64,000 nucleotides of DNA from Apostichopus japonicus (lineage: Eukaryota > Echinodermata > Holothuroidea > Aspidochirotida > Stichopodidae), in contig NC_092576.1 of assembly GCF_037975245.1 (NCBI RefSeq), positions 2,971,501-3,035,500 of the forward strand, written 5' to 3'. Made by a program: the position numbers and the translations under genes. Below, piece by piece: positions 1 to 8,452 of the stretch. The notes under the pieces were generated by a model, which saw only the letters and a list, made by a program, of their open reading frames with translations, had not been told where the DNA came from and did not search any database. Positions within the stretch are counted from its first letter, which is position 1, and each line of letters begins with the position of its first letter.

Positions 1-50
1 AATTCTATTCTGCTTAAGTAAAATACAATTCTACTTAAGTGGAAATGTTG
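1..50. repeat. Outlying units of the CTTAAG palindrome satellite
   Basis: Two units built around CTTAAG and flanked by ATTCT/AAAAT-type arms lie at the window edge. They match the array at 671-1112, so that array may extend to the left of the window, with the stretch containing the small ORF at 142-399 in between. Confidence 0.7.
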
Positions 51-141
51 ATATGTGGCTTAGATATAAATACAATTTAGGGTATTGTTCGTCGTAACGC
101 ATTCAATTGCTCATCACATATGATGATTTAGTCGATCCTCG

Positions 142-399
142 TTGCACGTGTACATCATGGCTACGGCTAATCATTCACATCTAACATTGGTGGAATGCGA
201 TCAAATAATTGTTGTTGTTAGAGACACAATTCGAAGTGTTGTTTCCTCACTTGCACAGGGGAGCAATCAGTATGATGCACAACAGAAGCGACTTACATCT
301 TGTTTAAGTAATATAGGCAGAATTCGTAACTTTTTAGATAGTGAAACTTTTGACGAAATAAAAGATTCCATCCAAAACCCAAAATCCACAAAAAAGTAA
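142..399 (+). CDS. Small hypothetical protein (85 aa, or 80 aa from the second ATG)
   Basis: The frame is open and ends in a lysine-rich tail before a TAA. The second ATG at 157 has the better start context (A at -3, G at +4), so the product may begin MATANHSH. The protein is mostly alpha-helix-friendly and polar, with no signal peptide, membrane segment or motif I recognise. It sits between two stretches of the CTTAAG palindrome satellite, so it could be a transposon or satellite-associated ORF, an exon of a gene upstream of the window, or chance. Confidence 0.25.
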   Translation: MHVYIMATANHSHLTLVECDQIIVVVRDTIRSVVSSLAQGSNQYDAQQKRLTSCLSNIGRIRNFLDSETFDEIKDSIQNPKSTKK

Positions 400-670
400 A
401 ACGTTTTCTTGTCCTTGTCAATGCGTTTTCGGCGGTAGCTCCAACCACTTATAATGTATTTGCCATGGCTTTATTTTGGTAATGGTATTCGTCAGGTACG
501 TACGTACACACCTTGCACGGATGTTAAGTGCTAGCTGGATCCCGATGGACAGCCGATATTCATTGTGCACATATCGACACCACGAACGTACGTACACGTA
601 TCGCGGCAAGTTGTTTATAATGGCGCGCAAAGGCATGGGCAAAGTTTGGCGGTAAATGTACTAGCCAATC

Positions 671-1112
671 ACATTCCACTTAAGTGGAATAGACTAGCCA
701 ATCACATTCCACTTAAGTGAAATAGACTATCCAATCACATTTCACTTAAGTGGAATGCATTTCGACTTAAGTGGAATTGTATTCCACTTAAGTGAAATAG
801 ACAGGACATTCCACTTAAGTGGAATTGTATTCCACTTAAGTAAAATACAATTCCACTTAAGTGAAATGCATTTCCACTTAAGTGGAATACAATTCCACTT
901 AAGTGGAATGCAATTCCACTTAAGTGAAATAGAATTTAGCTTAAGTAAAATGCAGTGACAAGTTGATGAATTCAGCTTAAGTAAAATACAATTAAGCTTA
1001 AGTGGAATGGTATTCCACTTAAGTGAAATAGAATTCCACTTAAGTTAAATAGTATTCTGCTTAAGTGAAATTGAATTCCACTTAAGTGAAATGTATTCGA
1101 CTTAAGTCGAAT
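671..1112. repeat. Satellite of short perfect palindromes around CTTAAG
   Basis: About 19 units occur at roughly 20-25 bp spacing. The best units are the 18-bp perfect palindrome ATTCCACTTAAGTGGAAT. Variants change the outer bases (GCTTAAGT, CGACTTAAGTCG) but almost always keep CTTAAG. Short linkers such as AGACTAGCCAATC and TGCA separate them. The ORF running through it (755-958) encodes only a repeated FHLS peptide and is a by-product of the repeat. Confidence 0.85.
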
Positions 1113-2185
1113 TGCGAGGTAAATGTTAAAACGGCTTGCCATAAGGCCGACGGATAAGGCTAGGTTAGAATGTTTAGCATAGCCAGACCCAGCTTGCTGA
1201 GACTGTATGCGAAATCCTATGAAGGAAAGTAAGGAGGATTTCTTACAGTTATACCGCCAACTTTGTTGTTGTTTGCAGGAAGATGGTACCTGAATTATTC
1301 TAACATAACTGTGTGTGCTAGCTAGGTCTTGGCTATATGAATTTGTTATGGCACTGGGCTACATTTAAGTTAGTTGCTGAGTGTTAACACAATTGTCATT
1401 TATATATTGACCTTCCCTATTGAGAATGAGGCCACAAATAACTAAGCCACTGCTAAGCCCGAGTAAATCATATATTGGTTACAAAAGGTGACATTACCGG
1501 CTATGGCCAGGCCCGTATAAGCCTTTGGAGCTTATGCCAGCTTGAACATATAGGTATTCGCTAGACCAACTTCAAATGTGCTGCTTTACACCATGCATGT
1601 TATGGGGTTTGTTGATGATGGTGTGTTGATAGTTGATACATCGTCTGTGGTTACTTAACGTACATGAAACTAAGTTTCGGTTTGAAGCTTAACAATATGT
1701 AAATAAACAAAGGGTTGCTAGAATATAGAGGTCAACAGAGAGAACGTATATTGAAATGTGGAATGCTTTTGGAGAATATACTGCATGTAGATATTAAAAC
1801 GCAAAGTAGTTGTACATGTTTTGCTTAAACAGAAATTACAGTAAATGAAAGGAAAATGTAAATCAGGCCAATTAGAGAATCGACCTGGGCAATAGACCTC
1901 AATCAAAAACTTGGTGGAGTGCAAAAATATTAAATACATTTGAACAAACAAGTTGAAATCTGATTAAGAATTAAGTTTTGCGTAAAGTAGATGCATATGT
2001 TTTGCTGTGAGATGATCTTAGCAGTTCACAGAAGTACGCAATAAAAGTCGCACCTCGCTCTATAATGCACTATGGAGTGAAATTTATGGAAGCGATTTTT
2101 GTTTGTAAATTAAACATGCCTACTTAATGGAGGAATTTACATGAAGTCAATTCACAAACAGTACTGTTTGCATAAACTTTGTTTT
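1113..2185. other. Noncoding stretch, nothing recognised
   Basis: AT-rich single-copy-looking sequence with stops in all frames. I see no gene, RNA or repeat, apart from a short inverted pair of CTTACTTTCC/AGGAAAGTAAGG type near 1220-1240. Confidence 0.4.
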
Positions 2186-2189
2186 TCAG

Positions 2190-5020
2190 AAAATATATTT
2201 GATGATGAATCTTTCTGCAATCTGCAAAAGGATGATATAAAGCAGCTGATTCCAAACATGGAACCAAGATTAAAGTTCTTGACTTGGTAGATATGCTTAT
2301 CTCGTTAGATACTGGAAATTAAGTACGGTGGATTAGTTTATTTTTGTTCATTCAAGAATATTTTTTTTCAAGAATAAATTGTTTGGAAAGTTTGCCAAAC
2401 TATATAATTCAGTCTTTTTGTCATTTCTGTCAGCAAATTTAGAATCATAAGAATTTTTTTCATCTGGTTATTGTACAGAATGTTTACGCAACAAACAATT
2501 CTGCAAGCTCTACCAATGGATAACTGCACCTGCTGTACATGCTTAAAGACAATTGCAGGTGGACTCGGGATTTGTCTGTTATTTAAAACTAGTTCATTAC
2601 ATATTGACTAGTACCTCAACAAAACTTGTTTGTCCAGAGGATGGATGCAAGGAATTCTTTCCAGGGGCTCATGATACTTACTGACATGTCACCCAGATAG
2701 GACAGATATTAGACCACACATAGAAGCTAGGGAGAACATAGAAAGCTGCTACAATTTAGATGAGCATGATTCTGATGGTAATATTGACATAAAACCAAGC
2801 TGAATCTAAACCAAGGGCATGAACATATTATTGTTACCAGTGGCGGAGCTAGGGGTATTGGTCAGGAGGGGCGAGAATGGTCTGTAGGGGCGTCATCGAC
2901 ACTATCAGAGCTATATACGGCTCTGGACACTATCTAAGCGGAGCGCCACCACTGGTTGGCGCGTAGAGTACAGAAATTTTTTGAGTAAAGATACTCCCTA
3001 GATCGCGGAAAATGACCCTTTCCGGGCCTGGCTAATTTGTAGATAAACGAAGAATAAATAGATGTCATCGCCACATTACACAAACAAAATGTGACAAATG
3101 TCAATAAGTAGAGGTCAGTTTTTTTTTAACGTATGCATAATTATTCAAATCCAACTTCAGTTTTCTTCTCTACGATTCAAGAATGCAATGGACTAGTGGA
3201 AGCATTGTCAGTCAAGCTCTCCAAGAAATAAACGATGGTAAACTGTGGACAAGACTGATGGAGTTGAGAGTCTCCTTGAAAGCCTGAACTCTCGATTCAA
3301 TGAGTTTGAAACAGAATATGTGCAGAACAAATACTGACATAAAAATGGTTGTATAGTATAACCTGTTGAGCAAAAACTAGGAAGATCGTTCAAAGTTAAC
3401 ATTGATAGATTCACAGGGAGAAGTTATCAAGAGGAATGCTATCAGTCCATTCAGTACATGCCAATGTAAGAAACAACAAAACGGGTTTCTTGAGCAACCC
3501 GAAGTAATGGAAAGTATCTGGAAAGTGCATGCCTCACAAAATTGTCGTTTTACTTCATATCTTGATGGTGAAGATTTCCAAAAAGTCAAAGACAATAATG
3601 CTGGTGTACGTGTTCTTCCCATATTACTATATGTTGACGATTTTGAAACTGCCAACCCTTGAAGTTCCAGAAAAGACTGTTTCACAAGCTATATGTAAGT
3701 TTTCTTTGTCTGCTTTCAAGTGACCTGGAAATGTCCAGAATATGTTACTGGATGCATTAGCCCCAGCTACACTAGTATCTGACGTTGGAATTGATAGTTT
3801 ACTATCTGTCATCTCAACTGAAATTGAGGATCTTGAAAATGATGGAGTCGAATCTCAAGCTCTATTTAATTTTTAGGTCTGGTTAAACCAAAGTTATTCC
3901 AAGTGATGGGAGATAATTGAGCGCTTAATCAAGTGTCGGGTAACGTAAGCAGTATTTCAGAATCATACTGTTGTCGCTTGTGTAAGACGCATGAAAGTGT
4001 AGCTGGTTTGGCCCCTACAGAGAAGATGTAAATCTCAAGAGAAGGAAGGAAATGAAACTGGTACTTGGTAAATTCAACAGAAAGAAAATTGTTTAATTAA
4101 TAATCAATTAAATTCATGGTTTGTAGACAAGAAGAACTGTCCAAGTCTAGAATTGCTACCACATCTAAATAATCTGTCCGGTGCTAGTGAACCAAAAGCT
4201 TCACAAATGAAATGCCTTGATTTGGTTATGCCACTCATTTTGGGAGATAAAATAAGCAAAGGTTTACTGGACGTTTTGAAACCAATTTTGGCACATAGAA
4301 TCATCATAGATGTTTCATACCTGTTAAAGTAAAAAAAAAATGAAGATGTTCCCAGACAGGAAACTAACACCCAAACAGCAACTTTGCACATATTATCCAA
4401 GAGCACTGGGATTGCTAGGACCACTTGTCCAATACACAACTATTCGATTAGAGGGAAAGCACAAGCAACTGAAAGGCTGGAATAAAACATGTATCAACAA
4501 CATTAACATTTCTTAAAACAATAGCCAAGAAACATCAGCAAACTCATGGTTTCGATTTTTGATGATCCAGTGGCTAGATATGCGTAATGTGGAAATTAGA
4601 ATCCAAACTGATGTCTCAGTATCTTCGCTGACCAATGCAGATCAGGTTTGTGAAGTACTAGGGTGCCTAAAGAAGGCTGACATAGTGTTAGTGAGCTCTG
4701 CACAGATCAATGGATATGTCTGCAGAGCAAGTATCATGATATTGTCAAATTGAGAATATCATCTCCACTTTGAAAAGGTGGAACATGTTTTTGTGGTTTG
4801 TTCTGCTGTAAAGCTTCTTATTCGACCTTGTAACACCAGGTTTTACCATGATTATCATACAAACTGTCTCTAATAATTCCAGATGATTTGTTTCATTACA
4901 AACCATTGCATGCTGTTGACTGTTATGACCTTAGGGCACAGTCTAGTATGTGGTCACACCTTTCAGTATTGCTTGATGACCAATACAGGGTTCTACCTGC
5001 ATCAACCTTTTTCAGTCCCA
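2190..5020 (+). pseudogene. Decayed SAM-domain / zinc-finger-like gene of a transposon-associated family
   Basis: Several + strand fragments in different frames read in the order of one gene. A SAM-like piece (ENIFDDESF...DDIKQLIP) is at 2190-2290. A C2H2-like piece beginning CPEDGCKEFFPG is near 2635-2700. A block ending RVLPILLYVDDFETANP is at 3402-3662. Near 4200-4330 there is MKCLDLVMPLILGD, near 4415-4560 GPLVQYTTIRLEGKH and KTIAKKHQQTHGF, and near 4885-4980 FHYKPLHAVD. The order and the phrase LPILLYxDDxExxNP recall a large family of uncharacterised proteins repeated in many animal genomes. Internal stops, frame changes and an inserted repeat at about 2857-3060 show that it is dead. The family name and function are unknown to me. 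Confidence 0.5.
2857..3060 (+). repeat. Transposon fragment carrying the shared GCGCC core
   Basis: It starts like a transposon end (AGTGGCGGAGCTAGGGG) and contains the core TATCTAAGCGGAGCGCCACC at 2929-2970. The same core recurs in the elements at 15712, 16670, 28608, 29715, 42457 and 43353. It interrupts the decayed gene at 2190-5020. Confidence 0.6.
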
Positions 5021-5908
5021 GCTTTGCCCCAATATGTGGAACTGGATTATCTAATTACTTTCAACCACTTTTTTTACTACACCACTTACTACACTTACTT
5101 TTTACCAGCAAACACTGTAATTTTGGAATGTGCAAGTGCAATTGTTCACAGTCGTCACTCAACATCCTTTCACCGTTGAATTGGAATTTAGGTGACTTAA
5201 CTTCCGAGGAAGACATTGTGGAACATCCACAAGAAAGCCAAGTTCAAGTGAAAACAATGGTCCTAGTTTTGTAAGTACGTTGTCTTAATTTAATCAGACG
5301 TTGCAAAAACCAAAAGTTGATTTTCGTGTTGTAGTGGAATATGTGCACTACCTTAAAGCAAACATTTTACAGGCCTCAGAACACACAGATCGAAATACTA
5401 ATTTGTTTAAAGCCAATTGTGTTGAAATAGACTGATATATTCGTTTACTGTTATTTTTGGCGTCTTGGCGTTCCAAGGAGAGACGAGCCATTTTTTGAGA
5501 AACGCTATCTTGTTTTGTTATGTTAAGAATGCGCTTGCGTAAGAAAGTAAGACCAATTTTTCAATATTAATGATATCAGTTACCCTCCATTCCTTTTTTT
5601 ATAATGAAGTGGAGTAAGGACTTTTCGTGCAGGTTACTGAACAAAACTCTGCTCTTTCCTATATATATTATATGTCAGCAAAGCAGTTGACGCGTGGACT
5701 CTTTTAAATCAATTTAAATGACCATACATTTCATCCTGGTAAAGGTTATTGAAAAAGGAGTGTCAGCGGTCGCGCAGATTTGATAAGACAGGTTCAAGTG
5801 CAGTTTCGAAAACACATAGAAATCACATTTCAGAATTGTCAGAATCCACTGTTGCAAAATGAAAATTTAGTTCTGCTGTCATACCAATACCAATTATTTC
5901 AGTATATC
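5021..5908. other. Noncoding flank of the retrotransposon insertion
   Basis: A short + frame at 4888-5274 may be the last remnant of the decayed gene. Beyond it there is AT-rich sequence with no recognisable gene. The last four bases (TATC, 5905-5908) are the target duplication of the LTR element. Confidence 0.4.
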
Positions 5909-6565
5909 TGTAGAGTCAACAACATTGCCGGATTTCTGGATAGCGCCATCTTTTTTTTCCCTGGACAACGGGTTACGAAAGAGAAAAACAACACGTTTTT
6001 CGGTGTAGAAAATAGTGTATTTAAAAAGCGTACTTACGTGCTCCATTATTAACCAATCATTACGGAAGTTTGATTAGGACTTACCTAAAAATCGCAAGGA
6101 ACATTATATATCGTACGTACCAGTGTTATATTACATATTTTATCGTTTATTTGTGAAGAGAAGTTCCACATCTTTACGAACTTCGGCTAAGTAGCCTACC
6201 AATTAAATCGCGTTACCTATCAGCATTAGGCTGCTGTGTAAGGCCTATACTTCATTCCATTTCTCCGCGGACCGCGATATTTATTTGTGTTGAGGATAGA
6301 ATCATCCAGTTCATCACTATTCACCTTTATGTTGGATGCCACGAGCCCGTGAACTTATTCTATTATTATACATCCAGTTCGGATTCCGGCATATCTATAT
6401 TTATATTTCATCTTAAGGAATTACGTTTCACCAGCAGTGTAATTCTGTCTGTCGCCCTCACTCCTGTCGTGAATACGACTTACGTGCCGGCGAAGCAGAT
6501 TCCAGACTCCCCAACATAAGGAATAGGTAAGAACTTTTATTATAGTATTTAAAACCGCCTCAACA
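5909..6565 (+). repeat. 5' LTR
   Basis: 657 bp, TG...CA. A TATTTAAA-type TATA candidate lies near 6019. The end TTTAAAACCGCCTCAACA matches the end of the downstream LTR exactly. Confidence 0.95.
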
Positions 6566-6568
6566 AAT

Positions 6569-6587
6569 TGGTGATCCCGACGTGATT
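6569..6587 (+). other. Primer binding site, tRNA-Trp type
   Basis: Three bases after the LTR comes TGGTGATCCCGACGTGATT. Its complement reads as a tRNA 3' end: T-stem CACGT, acceptor CGGGATC, A, CCA. The metazoan tRNA-Trp 3' end that I know (CACGTCGGGGTCACCA) differs at one base. The assignment to Trp comes from recall. Confidence 0.75.
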
Positions 6588-6644
6588 CTTAGGTTCGAAC
6601 AACTGAGAATGGAACATAAAATTTCACTGTAAAATATATCACTG

Positions 6645-7370
6645 ATGTCTACACTTTGCAAATTAATTTTTGTTGCTGACTCAAGAGCACATTCATTTCA
6701 AAAATATTCTAAACCACAACATTACAACCATAGAATTAAATACATTATAAGGAGGGGTGCTAAGGTGAATGATCTGCTTCAACCCACTTTGGAACAAGTA
6801 AGACACTGCAGCAATCGCTGTTACCCAGTGGTCAGAGTGGCTGCAGGGATAAATGACCTCCTAGAATTAAGACCAGTCAAGGACACAACCAAGCCGAAAA
6901 TTATTTATCCATCTACTATCACCTCGGAGGAATTAATATCTACTTTAGAGTTTTTCCGCAGTAAAGTCACAGAAGTCCACCCCAAAGCTATAGTAATCTT
7001 TACCACTATACCCCCCGCAAGCATCCAAAAGTTCCAACAAAATCGTGGGGTCGTCGCACACAGTCAGAGCGAAATCAAGGACATTCAGACCAATTTCAAC
7101 GACAAGATCGACAGGATCAATGATGCTATATATGAATTAAATAATAAGGAGCAAGTTGGAAGAAAATTCACAACCTTAGCCTGGCACGTGTCGATACGCA
7201 AAGCAACCAAACGTACTAACACCCGCACAGGGAAGAAATATAAAGCCAGGGTAAACAATTTCAAAGAACTGTATGACGGCCTGCACGGTACTTCTCGGTG
7301 CAAACTAAAGTGGTTTAACCTAATGCATGAACATTTCTCTAGAGATTTAGAAATAATAAACACCATTTAG
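6645..7370 (+). CDS. SGNH/GDSL hydrolase-like accessory protein of the LTR element
   Basis: A 241-residue ORF between the primer site and gag, in its own frame and ending 29 bp before the gag ATG. It shows the blocks of an SGNH hydrolase. FVADSRAHS (residues 9-17) has the nucleophile Ser13 in the GDS position. RVAAGINDLL (64-73) matches the GxND block with Asn70. IVIFTTIPP (116-124) is the usual strand and turn after it. YDGLHGT (210-216) supplies the DxxH pair, Asp211 and His214. Basic residues cluster at about 184-202. There is no signal peptide or membrane segment. SGNH-type esterase domains are known in ORF1 of CR1-like LINEs; one as a separate ORF upstream of gag in a Ty3/gypsy element is unusual. 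The ADS in place of GDS could weaken activity. It may act on lipids or acetyl groups, but the substrate is unknown. Confidence 0.7.
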   Translation: MSTLCKLIFVADSRAHSFQKYSKPQHYNHRIKYIIRRGAKVNDLLQPTLEQVRHCSNRCYPVVRVAAGINDLLELRPVKDTTKPKIIYPSTITSEELISTLEFFRSKVTEVHPKAIVIFTTIPPASIQKFQQNRGVVAHSQSEIKDIQTNFNDKIDRINDAIYELNNKEQVGRKFTTLAWHVSIRKATKRTNTRTGKKYKARVNNFKELYDGLHGTSRCKLKWFNLMHEHFSRDLEIINTI

Positions 7371-7399
7371 TATCTTATTGTCAAAACGATACAACAAGA

Positions 7400-8257
7400 A
7401 TGTCGGAAGGAGACGACGAACAAAAGAAAGTTAAGGAGCACCCGAAACAACATACAGCCACCATGTCAGCAGTCTCCATCAAACTACCCCCCTTTTGGCC
7501 AAACGACCCGGCCATCTGGTTTGCTCTGATAGAGGCCCAATTTCAAACTAAGGGTATCACCGCTCAAACGACAAAATATGCCTACGTGGTAGCCGCCCTA
7601 CAGCCCGAGGTAGCAGAGGAAGTCCGTGACCTACTACTGAAACCACCAACAACAGACCAATATGACAACATCAAGGCAGAGCTGATATCGCGTACATCCA
7701 CCTCAGAGCAAAAACGCCTCCACCAGCTTATCAACGCAGAGGAATTGGGAGATCGCAAGCCCAGTCAACTGTTGCGGCGCATGCAACAATTGTTGGGAGA
7801 CAAGAAGTTGGAGGAAAGCATACTGAAAACCCTATTCTTACAACGACTCCCAATTTCTGCACAAACCATACTGGCGACCAGTGATTCTCTGGACATTGGG
7901 CAGCTTGCGGTCATCGCAGATAGAATTTTAGAGGTTAACCAAACACCAACCATAGCACCCGTACAATCCCAGGCAAGCGCAACTGCCTCCAGTGAGATTG
8001 AAGAACTACGGTTAATGGTATCTACCTTGAGTGCTCAAGTCAAAGAATTGTCAGATGGGTTAGCACGTAGAAGCAGGTCCCCAAATAGGTCAGTTTTCAA
8101 CACCGGCAACCGCCAAAGGTCATCCTCAAGGCGACGATTCGACCAAAAGGGGAGTCTGTGTTATTACCACTGGCGATTCGGGAAGGAGGCAAAGAAATGC
8201 CAAGATCCTTGCAAATGGAAAGCAAACCAGACGCCAAAAGACAACACCAGCGCCTAG
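7400..8257 (+). CDS. gag: Gag polyprotein of the LTR retrotransposon
   Basis: 285 residues. After a charged N-terminus comes KLPPFWPNDPAIWF (about residues 28-41), the usual start of capsid in arthropod- and invertebrate-type gypsy Gags. A helical capsid runs to about residue 180. A serine/glutamine linker leads to a basic tract (RRSRSPNRS, RQRSSSRRR, about 225-245). The nucleocapsid-like finger is C254-x2-H257-x9-C267-x3-C271, a C-H-C-C pattern rather than the classic CCHC. Gag overlaps the protease frame, which is one base back, so Pol is probably made by -1 frameshifting. An A-AAG-GGG heptamer at 8146-8152 fits the slippery pattern but lies upstream of the finger, so it is only a candidate. 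Confidence 0.9.
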   Translation: MSEGDDEQKKVKEHPKQHTATMSAVSIKLPPFWPNDPAIWFALIEAQFQTKGITAQTTKYAYVVAALQPEVAEEVRDLLLKPPTTDQYDNIKAELISRTSTSEQKRLHQLINAEELGDRKPSQLLRRMQQLLGDKKLEESILKTLFLQRLPISAQTILATSDSLDIGQLAVIADRILEVNQTPTIAPVQSQASATASSEIEELRLMVSTLSAQVKELSDGLARRSRSPNRSVFNTGNRQRSSSRRRFDQKGSLCYYHWRFGKEAKKCQDPCKWKANQTPKDNTSA

Positions 8258-8418
8258 CGGCGACAGGGACGTCTGGTGCACTATTAGGTCGTCAATTTTA
8301 TGTAAGAGACAGGCGCATTGGGACCAGGTACCTAGTTGATACTGGGGCAGAAGTAAGTGTTTTCCCAGCAACGCTAGACGACAAAAAGAAAACACACACA
8401 CACACTACAGGCAGCTAA
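8158..8418 (+). pseudogene. pol: Retroviral-type aspartic protease, first half; frame broken
   Basis: This frame carries the protease active-site strand LVDTGAEVSVFPA, with the catalytic Asp-Thr-Gly at 8338-8346. It then runs into an (AC)7 stretch (8392-8405) and stops at 8416. The rest of the protease, including the IIGADFL strand that normally packs against the active site, is in the next frame from about 8405. A slippage change in the AC run is the simplest cause. Gag is in the frame one base ahead and overlaps the start. Confidence 0.8.
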
Positions 8419-8452
8419 CAACACTGTAATTACAACTCATGGTCAACGATCC

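Noticed and set aside
8146..8152. A-AAG-GGG as the gag-pol frameshift site
   Set aside because: It fits the slippery pattern but lies upstream of the Gag zinc finger, so the finger would be missing from Gag-Pol; kept only as a candidate.
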